NCBI GenBank assembly: GCA_900314885.1
Contig: OMWY01000007.1
Location: 39,245 to 103,244 of the forward strand
DNA: 64,000 bases
Direction: 5' to 3'
From: an uncultured Eubacteriales bacterium
Lineage (GTDB): Bacteria > Bacillota > Clostridia > Lachnospirales > Lachnospiraceae
This document shows positions 14,015 through 21,888 of this stretch, one piece after another. Position 1 is the stretch's first letter; each line of letters starts with the position of its first letter. Below the pieces are notes generated by a model. That model did not search any database, was not told the origin of the DNA, and was given only the letters and a program-made list of their open reading frames with translations. Both the position numbers and the translations under genes were made by a program.

Positions 14015-15469
14015 TTAAATTTTAAATTCTTCCTTAACTCCGTGAATCAAAGAAAATAGCTTTATTTCGCCCTTGCCGTCAAAATGAAAATGATGCTCAT
14101 TCTCACGAGGGAATAGGCGGCTAGTGAATACCTCGTCGCCATCATTTACAAATATCTCAACGCTGCTTCTGTCAATAAATACGCGAAGTCTCGTAACAGC
14201 GCTGACAGCAGTGTGAGTTCTTACGTTTCCGTATTGCTCATTTAACTTCTGACTTAATCCTGAACGGTCAAATGTAAGGGATTTCTTTCTCGCGTCGTAG
14301 GTAAATAAAATACCACCCTTTCCATCCTCATCAGATAAAAGTCTCAACGCAAAATCTTTGCCATCCGTATCTATGACAAGCTCCGCGCCATCAGGCAAGG
14401 TTTCCTTCGTCGCGTCAACCGCATGGTGGCGGAGACCGGCTAGCTCTACCACAGGAGCCTGAGTGAGGCGGCTTCCCTTAACGTGAAGTTCGCGAGGAAG
14501 GGTGAGACAGCCTGACCAGTCCTCATCATCGGTCGGATATTCGCTGTCAGGCAATCCCATCCAGGCCGAAAGAATCTTCCTGTCAGAATTCGCGGCGCAC
14601 TGGGCGGCGTAAAAATCAAATCCCTCGTCAAGCACGTGAAAATGTCCCGCCGGTTTAAATGTAAGCATCTCGTAATCGAGATCGCCGACTACATAGCCGT
14701 TGTGATCCTTGGCGTCTCCGCTATTAGGAAGGTGGATATTCTGTGGGCAGAATATAAGGACATCCTTCCCATCAATTCTCTCAACAGAAGGACATTCCCA
14801 CATTTCCCCGAAATCCTCATAGCCTTCTACCTTAAGCTCACCGGCGAAATCATATTTTCCAAGAATATCCTTCGAAGAATAAGCTATAATCCTTCCCTTT
14901 TTATCCTTAGTTTGCGCGCCAAGGAAAATGAAATATTTCTTTAATTCCTCGTTATAGACAATCTTCGGGTCACGCACATTATCGGTGTAGTCGGGATTTG
15001 GCTTGATAAGCGGCTTGTCAAGTTTCCTCGCCGTATTCGCCATAGTAATCTCGGCAGCGCATGTATATGGTCGCCTCGTCCAGTCCTCGTCACGGTGGTT
15101 TCCTGTGTAGAATATATAATACCTGTCATCGTAGGCAAAGCCCGAACCTGAGTAAACGCCCTTATTGTCATAATCAGTATCAGGCTTTACACAGAGCCCT
15201 ACATTTTCCCAATGGGCAAGGTCGGTGCTCACAAGGTGATACCAGTGCTTCAGGCCATGTACAGCTCCCCACGGACACCACTGGTAAAAGAGGTGCCAGA
15301 GGCCTCCCATGTAAATGAAGCCGTTTGGATCATTTAGAAGCCCTGTAACAGGCATGATGTGATATTTCTGCCTGTAAGGGCTATCTTTTATCTTATCATA
15401 AAGAGGGGCGATCTCGGATTCATCCGTGAAGACCTTATATCGCTCTTCCTTAGTCCACTCTCTGCTCAT
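14015..15469 (-). CDS. GH32 sucrose-6-phosphate hydrolase / beta-fructosidase
   Basis: This is a glycoside hydrolase family 32 enzyme that cleaves beta-fructosides such as sucrose, sucrose-6-phosphate or fructooligosaccharides. All catalytic landmarks are there: the nucleophile in LLNDPNGFIYM near residue 47, the transition-state aspartate in NVRDPKIVYN, and the acid/base glutamate in MWECPSVERI near 228. The C-terminal beta-sandwich ends in LRVFIDRSSVEIFVNDG. No signal peptide is present, so it acts in the cytoplasm on imported sugar. No transporter or LacI-type regulator is adjacent. A small inverted repeat follows the promoter. Confidence 0.93.
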   Translation of the reverse strand: MSREWTKEERYKVFTDESEIAPLYDKIKDSPYRQKYHIMPVTGLLNDPNGFIYMGGLWHLFYQWCPWGAVHGLKHWYHLVSTDLAHWENVGLCVKPDTDYDNKGVYSGSGFAYDDRYYIFYTGNHRDEDWTRRPYTCAAEITMANTARKLDKPLIKPNPDYTDNVRDPKIVYNEELKKYFIFLGAQTKDKKGRIIAYSSKDILGKYDFAGELKVEGYEDFGEMWECPSVERIDGKDVLIFCPQNIHLPNSGDAKDHNGYVVGDLDYEMLTFKPAGHFHVLDEGFDFYAAQCAANSDRKILSAWMGLPDSEYPTDDEDWSGCLTLPRELHVKGSRLTQAPVVELAGLRHHAVDATKETLPDGAELVIDTDGKDFALRLLSDEDGKGGILFTYDARKKSLTFDRSGLSQKLNEQYGNVRTHTAVSAVTRLRVFIDRSSVEIFVNDGDEVFTSRLFPRENEHHFHFDGKGEIKLFSLIHGVKEEFKI

Positions 15470-15497
15470 TTTTCGCCTTTCTTTTATGTAAAAGCTT

Positions 15498-15549
15498 CAC
15501 TCAAATCTGAGTACTATCTTAGTGTAGCAGATAAGAGGGTAGATTTCAA
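15498..15549 (-). promoter_or_regulatory. GH32 promoter with small inverted repeat downstream
   Basis: TTGAAA (15549-15544), a 17-base spacer and TACACT (15526-15521) lie on the reverse strand. Downstream, near the predicted start, is ACTCA-n4-GAGT (about 15499-15512), a possible but weak operator. Confidence 0.6.
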
Positions 15550-15551
15550 GC

Positions 15552-15578
15552 AAAAAAACAGGGGCTATAGCCCCTGTT
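15552..15578 (-). terminator. Terminator of the HPr-dehydrogenase gene
   Basis: The perfect palindrome ACAGGGGCTATAGCCCCTGT (15559-15578) is followed on the reverse strand by TTTTTT (15558-15552). It starts seven bases after the stop codon. Confidence 0.9.
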
Positions 15579-15584
15579 CCATTA

Positions 15585-16892
15585 TTAACCGGTATACTTT
15601 ACTTCCGCATTGCCGAGGTCCCTGCCCTCGTTGAAGTTTCTCGCGTTCTCCATGGTTACAACCGCTATAGCCTGCATTGCCTCTCTCGTAAAGAAAGCCT
15701 GGTGAGAAGTAAGAATCAGATTCGGGAACATGGTGAGCCTTGCGGTTACACTGTGAGGAAGCGGGTCGCTTGAATGGTCCGTATATACGTTCGGGTCCTC
15801 GCCCTCGTATACGTCAAGCGCTACAGCATGGAATTTGCCTGCCTTAAGGGCATCTATAAGAGCTTCGGTATCAATAAGGGGACCACGGGCTGTATTTACA
15901 AGCATCGCGTCATCCTTCATAAGGTCAATCGCCGCTTTATCTATAAGGTGATAGGTACCGCCCTCTCCCATTATAAGCGGAGCGTGAAGGGAAATGAGGT
16001 CTGCCTTAGAAAGTACCTCCTCCTTCGTTCCGTATGTAAGAAGTCCTTCATCCACAAGCTTCTGGTTAGGGTACGCATCCCACCCTATAACAGTCATACC
16101 GTAGCCCTTGCAGATTCTCGCCATGCACTGACCTATCTTGCCTGTGCCCATTATTCCGGCTACCTTGTTGTGAAGATCTACACCCATAAGACCACTCAGG
16201 GCGAAATTATTATCTCTTACCTTGTTGTATGCCTTGTGGATATGCCTGTTAGCCGCCTGGATAAGAGCCATGGCGTGCTCAGCTACAGCGTACGGAGAAT
16301 AAGCCGGCACTCTGAGTACTGTAATTCCGCACTCCTTTGCCGCCTTGAGGTCGACATTATTAAATCCGGCGCAACGAAGGAGGATAAGCCTTACTCCATT
16401 ATCCTTGAGAGCCCTTACTATAGAACCATCGCAGTCATCATTTACGAAAATGCAAACTGCGTCATAGCCCTTCGCAAGAGCTACTGTCTCATCGGTAAGC
16501 CTTGCGGCGAAATAATGGATATCGCAGTTATATGTATTCTCTCCTACCTCCTGGCTCAACTGGTCAAAGAAGGTACGGTCGTAATCCTTGGTTCCGAAGA
16601 AGGCTATCTTAAGGACGCTGACTGCGGCATGCTCTTCGAATTTCTCATGCAGGACCTTATCTACGGCTTCAAGAGCGTCATCCTCGTCCGGGCCTTCAAC
16701 CGTGACCTTTATATTGTCACCGTTCTTGGCGTGAAGTCCTAAGATGTCAAGGACATTTCCGGCACTTGCGGTCTTACCATTGCAGGTGAGAGTAACCTGT
16801 GATTTAAATGATACACAGGTTTGCGCCAGTTGGGCTGCCGGGCGGGCGTGAACGCCAAGCGGATTAGTGATGACATAATCAAGTTCTCTCAT
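15585..16892 (-). CDS. HPr phosphocarrier domain fused to D-lactate dehydrogenase-type 2-hydroxyacid dehydrogenase
   Basis: Two complete domains share one 435-residue chain. Residues 1-90 are an HPr domain with NPLGVHARPA, placing the phosphorylatable histidine exactly at position 15 and Arg at 17. Position 46, serine in Gram-positive HPr, is Asn (KTASAGNVLDILGL). From about residue 100 the protein is a D-lactate dehydrogenase: VLKIAFFGTKDYDR, substrate arginine in LLRCAGFNNVDL, NAD loop GTGKIG, catalytic glutamate in DVYEGEDPN and histidine in LTSHQAFFT. ATG at 16892 is preceded by TTGGAGGT. A 20-base inverted repeat overlaps the -10. The family roles are known; a PEP-dependent phosphotransferase link to lactate formation is my inference. 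Confidence 0.92.
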   Translation of the reverse strand: MRELDYVITNPLGVHARPAAQLAQTCVSFKSQVTLTCNGKTASAGNVLDILGLHAKNGDNIKVTVEGPDEDDALEAVDKVLHEKFEEHAAVSVLKIAFFGTKDYDRTFFDQLSQEVGENTYNCDIHYFAARLTDETVALAKGYDAVCIFVNDDCDGSIVRALKDNGVRLILLRCAGFNNVDLKAAKECGITVLRVPAYSPYAVAEHAMALIQAANRHIHKAYNKVRDNNFALSGLMGVDLHNKVAGIMGTGKIGQCMARICKGYGMTVIGWDAYPNQKLVDEGLLTYGTKEEVLSKADLISLHAPLIMGEGGTYHLIDKAAIDLMKDDAMLVNTARGPLIDTEALIDALKAGKFHAVALDVYEGEDPNVYTDHSSDPLPHSVTARLTMFPNLILTSHQAFFTREAMQAIAVVTMENARNFNEGRDLGNAEVKYTG

Positions 16893-16930
16893 GATAAATA
16901 TACCTCCAATCAAAATTTTACTGTTACATC

Positions 16931-16948
16931 TGTGAATATTGTATCACA
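16931..16948. promoter_or_regulatory. Inverted repeat over the -10 of the HPr-dehydrogenase gene
   Basis: TGTGAA (16931-16936) and ATCACA (16943-16948) form an imperfect inverted repeat around a reverse-strand TACAAT (16943-16938). The half-sites resemble Rex or CRP sites, but the spacing of six bases between TGTGAA and its partner fits neither consensus exactly. The -35 is poor. Confidence 0.4.
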
Positions 16949-16952
16949 TATT

Positions 16953-17615
16953 TCACCCTTTGTATATTCTTTTTCTCTTTTTGAGATTTTTTCTCCTGTG
17001 TTGTCCATGCTCGACACGATATTTATTTATTCTTTCACCTATCGTGCTGTAATCACGTTCAAAGAGCTCATCTGTCATCTCACTATAGAGTCTCTCAGGT
17101 TCAACCGAATCTATCACATAATCACGAACATATTCCTTACTCTTGCCTGCGTATTTGTGAAGACCGTTCAACTCCTGGATATGGGCTAATTCCGGCCTCC
17201 AGAGAATGGTAAGCTTCTTTGATGGTATTACATTAGGATTATCGGAAGGCTCACGTAGAACATAAAAATCAAGCGACTCAGCTTCGTTATCATCACCCGA
17301 AACCGGCTCGACGGTAATTATGCCCCAGTATGGCGGCACATGCTCCTCTATATGGCCGGCATGCCTCGTTCCCACCACGACATAATTTCTGTCATAATAT
17401 TTGTCGTAATTTTCCACCTGTCCCGAAAGCCTTGTATATGTGTCAGCGTCGCTTTTTATCTCTATGCCGTATAGGACTGAGTCGGTTATCATAACTGCGT
17501 CAACCCTCGCTTCACCGGTCCGCTTTTCCTCCAATATCCTGACCTTGCCGTATTTCTCTTCGAGAAATTCAAAGAGAGGTTCCCTTATATCCCTGTCATA
17601 TATCTTCTTGTTCAT
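16953..17615 (-). CDS. sce7726-like PD-(D/E)XK nuclease-fold protein
   Basis: This 220-residue cytoplasmic protein has a restriction-nuclease-like core in its first half. It contains an aspartate in GEARVDAVMI and the ExK pair in LYGIEIKSDADTYTRL, followed by QVENYDKYYDRNYVVVG, which matches the sce7726/MmcB-like group. The second half (residues 130-220) is less conserved and very basic at the end (KNLKKRKRIYK). Eight bases separate it from the sensor-cyclase gene upstream. Function is unproven; members have been linked to DNA repair or phage-related contexts, and no target is evident here. Confidence 0.7.
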   Translation of the reverse strand: MNKKIYDRDIREPLFEFLEEKYGKVRILEEKRTGEARVDAVMITDSVLYGIEIKSDADTYTRLSGQVENYDKYYDRNYVVVGTRHAGHIEEHVPPYWGIITVEPVSGDDNEAESLDFYVLREPSDNPNVIPSKKLTILWRPELAHIQELNGLHKYAGKSKEYVRDYVIDSVEPERLYSEMTDELFERDYSTIGERINKYRVEHGQHRRKNLKKRKRIYKG

Positions 17616-17623
17616 TTAAATAA

Positions 17624-19672
17624 TCACAAAATCCTTCTGTCAGTATTTCTGAATTTTTTCATATCATCATCCGCGTTCTTATAAAATTCGAGTTTATCAT
17701 CATACATCTTTCTGTCAGCGTCAAGCATCATATTGTCAAATGAATTGCCTTCTTTTATTATTCCTGTTTTTATGCCTATACTTACAGAAACATTATATGG
17801 CTTCTCTGACATGGAATTATAAACCTCAAGGTTCTTCTTTATGTTATCTGCTATTTCTTTTGCCCTATCATTTCCGATATTATACGCAGCAATAACAAAT
17901 TCATCACCGCCGAATCTCGCGCCTACAATATCCGTGTCACATACAGATATAATTGCGTCAGCAGCTGTTTTGATAGCGCTGTCACCTTCATTATGACCAT
18001 AATTGTCGTTAATATATTTTAAACCATTTAAATCAAGTGAAAATACAGAAAGCTCGACCTTGTTCTCCCTGCTGCTAGCTATAAGCGGAGATATCTGCTC
18101 CATAAAACCACTTCTGTTGCATAAGCCTGTAAGGAAATCCTCACCGGTCATATTCTGAAGACGTTCAATAAGCGAATTCTGAATAATCCTAAGACGCACC
18201 GTATCAAGTATAGTCCCCATGTTTGAAGTAAAGAGGTAGAACCTGTTGAAATTCCTGTAGGGAATTTTAGGAGCGTAAGCTAAAAAGGCTGTCAGACCCT
18301 CAGCTCCTGTAATAGGCGAAATTACTATTGAACCATATTTTTCAAGGGCATCATCGAGATCAGGTATAACCTCACTCCTATCATATTCCATAACATTATG
18401 GGTTTCAACCTTTACCTCATCAGGATTCGCCACACCCATGATCCTAGGGTTATCGGACTCTAAGAATTTCTCCTTATCTCCCTCATATTCTCTGTATGGA
18501 ATCTTGTAGGTCCTGATATTAGCCGCAAGGAGCTCAAGCTTATCCTCATCCGGGACCGTATCCATAAAGAGGGAGCTATCACCATTTTTCATAAACTGCT
18601 CGGAGAAAAATCCCTTCTTCATAGAGAGCATAATCATAGGATCATTTAAATTGCCTATGTATTTATCTAATTTTTCACACATTGTCTCAAGGTCATCGAC
18701 CCCGATAAACGCTGATGACATGTCATTTAAAAATTCAAAAAATCCCCTGTTAAAAGCCTCCCTCTCAAGTACATCCTGAATATCCTTATTTGAAATGACC
18801 CTCTCTGTCTCGTGACACCCACAAGAGCCGTTTATCAAAATGTCAAGCGGAACAAGGCTGTCATCGTTGTCACAGCCATCTGTCATATTTATTATTTTAT
18901 CAATTAATAATTTTCCTGTCTCTTTATAATTCCTCTTTGCGGTAGTTAAGAGAGGCTTATGAGAATAAATGCTGTCAACGCCATCTATTCCTGTAACAAT
19001 AATATCCTCAGGGCATTTGATGCCATGCTCTTCAAGTACCTCAAATGTCGCGAAGGCCATTTCATCATTCGCGCAGATAATAGCGTCAATCTCTTTCCCC
19101 GATTCAAGGAAATTCTCAACCGCCTTCTTAGCCGGAATGCGCCAATAGTCACCATACGCGACCCTTTCCTCATCATAGGGAAGGCCGTGCCTTATCATTT
19201 CCTCCCTGTAGATAGCAAGACGTTCCTCTGAATTCGGTTCATCATGCATACCGGTAAGAAAATTAATATTCCTTTTTCCATGATGCTCGATGACATGCCT
19301 GATTATCGTCCTTAAGGCGCCGGAGTAGTCCATAGTGACATTCGCGCAGCCATCCTCTTTCCTGTCAAATGAAATCACAGGTATACCGACTGCCTTAGCG
19401 TTCGTGACGAGCTCAGAAATCACTTCTTCATCCTTGATGGATTCCGCGCACATTATTAAACCGTCTATTTTATCATAGGGTATATATGAAAATATCTCGA
19501 CACCGTTATGCCAGGTCCTCCAGTTAGAAGACCCCTTCTCCCCATAGGAGTAGCTGAGTACTTCAAAAAAGAGAAGCCTCGCGTCCTTCTTCTCAGCTTC
19601 CACTCTCATGCTCTCCATGAGCTCGATGTTCTCGTACTCGTCTATTCCGGACATACATACTGCAAATGTCAT
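17624..19672 (-). CDS. LacI-type periplasmic-binding-like sensor fused to GGDEF diguanylate cyclase
   Basis: This is a cytoplasmic sensor that would make cyclic di-GMP in response to a small molecule. Residues 1-275 form a LacI/GalR-type ligand-binding domain without the helix-turn-helix: it begins MTFAVCMSGIDEYENIELM and contains IDAIICANDEMAFATFEVL and DIIVTGIDGVDSIYSHKPLL. A middle region to about 510 looks like a divergent GAF-type module. The C-terminus is a GGDEF domain (MTGEDFLTGLCNRSGFM, then ARFGGDEFVIAA). No RxxD inhibitory site precedes GGDEF, so product feedback is unlikely. I start at 19672, because AAGGAG is too close to the earlier ATG at 19678. No transmembrane segment is present. 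Confidence 0.87.
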   Translation of the reverse strand: MTFAVCMSGIDEYENIELMESMRVEAEKKDARLLFFEVLSYSYGEKGSSNWRTWHNGVEIFSYIPYDKIDGLIMCAESIKDEEVISELVTNAKAVGIPVISFDRKEDGCANVTMDYSGALRTIIRHVIEHHGKRNINFLTGMHDEPNSEERLAIYREEMIRHGLPYDEERVAYGDYWRIPAKKAVENFLESGKEIDAIICANDEMAFATFEVLEEHGIKCPEDIIVTGIDGVDSIYSHKPLLTTAKRNYKETGKLLIDKIINMTDGCDNDDSLVPLDILINGSCGCHETERVISNKDIQDVLEREAFNRGFFEFLNDMSSAFIGVDDLETMCEKLDKYIGNLNDPMIMLSMKKGFFSEQFMKNGDSSLFMDTVPDEDKLELLAANIRTYKIPYREYEGDKEKFLESDNPRIMGVANPDEVKVETHNVMEYDRSEVIPDLDDALEKYGSIVISPITGAEGLTAFLAYAPKIPYRNFNRFYLFTSNMGTILDTVRLRIIQNSLIERLQNMTGEDFLTGLCNRSGFMEQISPLIASSRENKVELSVFSLDLNGLKYINDNYGHNEGDSAIKTAADAIISVCDTDIVGARFGGDEFVIAAYNIGNDRAKEIADNIKKNLEVYNSMSEKPYNVSVSIGIKTGIIKEGNSFDNMMLDADRKMYDDKLEFYKNADDDMKKFRNTDRRIL

Positions 19673-19712
19673 GGGCATACTCCTTCTGAAGCGTAAACTT
19701 CACCCTAAAAAA

Positions 19713-19741
19713 ATTTTATCACAACACTTGTCAAAATACAA
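19713..19741 (-). promoter_or_regulatory. Likely promoter of the sensor-diguanylate cyclase gene
   Basis: TTGTAT (19741-19736), a 17-base spacer and TAAAAT (19718-19713) are placed about 40 bases before the start codon. A TTGACA within the spacer is out of register with any good -10. Confidence 0.5.
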
Positions 19742-19816
19742 TGATAAAATAAATAAAAAATTGTGATTTCTCACAAAGTTCACATTTACTAAAAGTCTTC
19801 ATATCTCACTCTTTGG

Positions 19817-19845
19817 TTGACAAATCGTTTCGAAGCGCTTACAAT
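19817..19845 (+). promoter_or_regulatory. Promoter of the ABC-F / radical SAM operon
   Basis: TTGACA (19817-19822), a 17-base spacer and TACAAT (19840-19845). The spacer holds the near-palindrome CGTTTCGAAGCG (19826-19837), which could be a repressor site. Confidence 0.7.
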
Positions 19846-19899
19846 AGTAACCGTTGTTTATGAATATTGATTGTAATTTATTGTAAATAAGGAGCCAAT

Positions 19900-21888
19900 A
19901 TGATACTCCAGGTCAGTAACCTTTCAAAGGAATTTGTCACGGGACCTGTCTTAAAGCAGGTCTCTTTTCATGTAGAAGAGCATGAGAAGGCGGCTATAGT
20001 CGGCATTAACGGGGCCGGCAAGTCTACCCTTCTTAAGATAATTATGGGCGAGGAAGGAGCCGATGAGGGCCAGGTCACCTTCGCGAAGGATACCAGTATA
20101 GGGTATCTCGCTCAAAATCCGGACCTCTCAAGCACCGAATCCATATGGGATGTACTTCTTGACAGCAAGAAGGATGTCATAGAGCTTGGCGACCGCATGC
20201 GGGACCTTGAAGCGAACATGAAGACCGCCTCAGGGGATGAGTTAAAGAAGCTATATGATGAATACTCAAGAGTTACCCACCAATATGAGCAGGCTAACGG
20301 CTACGCCCTAAAGAGTCAGATAACCGGTATCCTTAAGGGCTTAGGCTTCACCGAAGAGGAATTCGCTACCCCTGTAAACACCCTGTCCGGAGGCCAGAAA
20401 ACCCGTGTCTATCTAGGTCGTATCCTCCTCACCGAGCCTGACATCATTTTCCTCGATGAGCCGACGAACCACCTCGATATGAACTCTATCACCTGGCTTG
20501 AGGGATTTCTCCGCTCCTATAAGGGAGCCGTTGTAATCGTCGCCCACGACAGATATTTCCTCGACAGGGTCGTAACTAAGGTTGTCGAGCTTGATAACGG
20601 AAACGCTACGACCTACAGGGGTAATTATAGCGATTACGCCGAGAAGAAAAAGGCCCTTCGCGACGCAGAGCTTAAGGCATATTTAAACCAGCAGAGGGAA
20701 ATAGCCCACGAGGAAGCAGTAATAGATAAGCTAAAGTCATTCAATCGGGAGAAGTCCATTAGACGTGCTGAAAGTCGCGAGAAAAAGCTTGATAAGATAG
20801 AACGCCTCGACAAGCCTATGGAGATAGATGACAAGATGCGCATAGCCCTTACGCCTCATATCGAAAGCGGAAATGATGTGCTCACGGTTAAGGGGCTCAC
20901 GAAGGGCTTTGATGGCAAGGAGCTTTTTAACGATGTTGACTTCGAGATAAAGAAGGGCGAGAGGGTCGCAATTATCGGAAATAATGGTACAGGGAAGACC
21001 ACCATTTTAAAAATGATTAACGGTCTTCTTAAACCCGACAGCGGTTCTATAGAGCTTGGCGTTAAGGTTCAGATAGGCTACTATGATCAGGAGCACCAGG
21101 TACTCGATTATTCTAAGACATTATTTGACGAACTTCAGAGCACTTATCCGTATTTAAATAATACGGAGGTAAGGAACGCTCTCGCCGCGTTTTTATTTAC
21201 GGGTGATGATGTATTTAAGTTAATTGGCAGCCTGTCGGGTGGCGAGCGAGGTCGAGTATCTCTTGCTAAATTAATGCTCTCAGAAGCGAATTTCTTAATC
21301 CTCGATGAGCCGACTAACCACCTTGATATAACGTCAAAGGAAATTCTTGAGGAGGCGCTTAATAATTATACCGGAACAGTTCTCTACGTAAGCCACGACA
21401 GGTATTTTATAAATAAAACAGCCACAAGAATTCTTGATCTTACTAATGGGAAGTTACTTAATTACATTGGAAATTACGACTATTACCTTGAGAAAAAGGG
21501 TGATATCGAAGCGGCTGCGGGAATTATCAATACTGATAATGCGCAGGGAAATAATCCATGGACTAATAACGCTTCGAATTCAGCGAACGTAAATTCTTCG
21601 CCTTCTACCGAGAGTTCAACTAACGCCGGTAACGCAAGTTCAGGCAAGCTCTCCTATGAAGAGCAGAAGGCTATAGAGCGTGAAAAGCGTAAGAAGGAAA
21701 ATGCCCTAAAGTCAGTCGAAGAAAAGATAAATAAGCTCGATGAGCGCATGGCAGAGATTGATAAGATGCTCTCCGACCCTGCCCTGGGTACTGACCTGGC
21801 CAAATTAACCTCGCTTACAAAGGAAAAGGCGGAAATTGAAGAAAAGCTATCGTCTCTTATGGAGCAGTGGGAAGAATTATCAGAATGA
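19900..21888 (+). CDS. ABC-F family ATPase (Uup/YdiF-like)
   Basis: This is a soluble ATPase with two ABC domains, the family that acts on the ribosome in translation control or antibiotic protection. Domain 1 has Walker A GINGAGKST near residue 37, signature LSGGQKTRVYL and Walker B DIIFLDEPTNHLD. An interdomain linker rich in Arg/Lys (residues 240-305) follows. Domain 2 has GNNGTGKT, LSGGERGRVSL and NFLILDEPTNHLD. After an Asn/Ser-rich spacer the last 85 residues form a coiled-coil tail, as in Uup and YdiF. No membrane domain exists. It is translationally coupled to the next gene by ATGA. Which ABC-F subtype it is, and whether it gives resistance, cannot be decided. Confidence 0.93.
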   Translation: MILQVSNLSKEFVTGPVLKQVSFHVEEHEKAAIVGINGAGKSTLLKIIMGEEGADEGQVTFAKDTSIGYLAQNPDLSSTESIWDVLLDSKKDVIELGDRMRDLEANMKTASGDELKKLYDEYSRVTHQYEQANGYALKSQITGILKGLGFTEEEFATPVNTLSGGQKTRVYLGRILLTEPDIIFLDEPTNHLDMNSITWLEGFLRSYKGAVVIVAHDRYFLDRVVTKVVELDNGNATTYRGNYSDYAEKKKALRDAELKAYLNQQREIAHEEAVIDKLKSFNREKSIRRAESREKKLDKIERLDKPMEIDDKMRIALTPHIESGNDVLTVKGLTKGFDGKELFNDVDFEIKKGERVAIIGNNGTGKTTILKMINGLLKPDSGSIELGVKVQIGYYDQEHQVLDYSKTLFDELQSTYPYLNNTEVRNALAAFLFTGDDVFKLIGSLSGGERGRVSLAKLMLSEANFLILDEPTNHLDITSKEILEEALNNYTGTVLYVSHDRYFINKTATRILDLTNGKLLNYIGNYDYYLEKKGDIEAAAGIINTDNAQGNNPWTNNASNSANVNSSPSTESSTNAGNASSGKLSYEEQKAIEREKRKKENALKSVEEKINKLDERMAEIDKMLSDPALGTDLAKLTSLTKEKAEIEEKLSSLMEQWEELSE

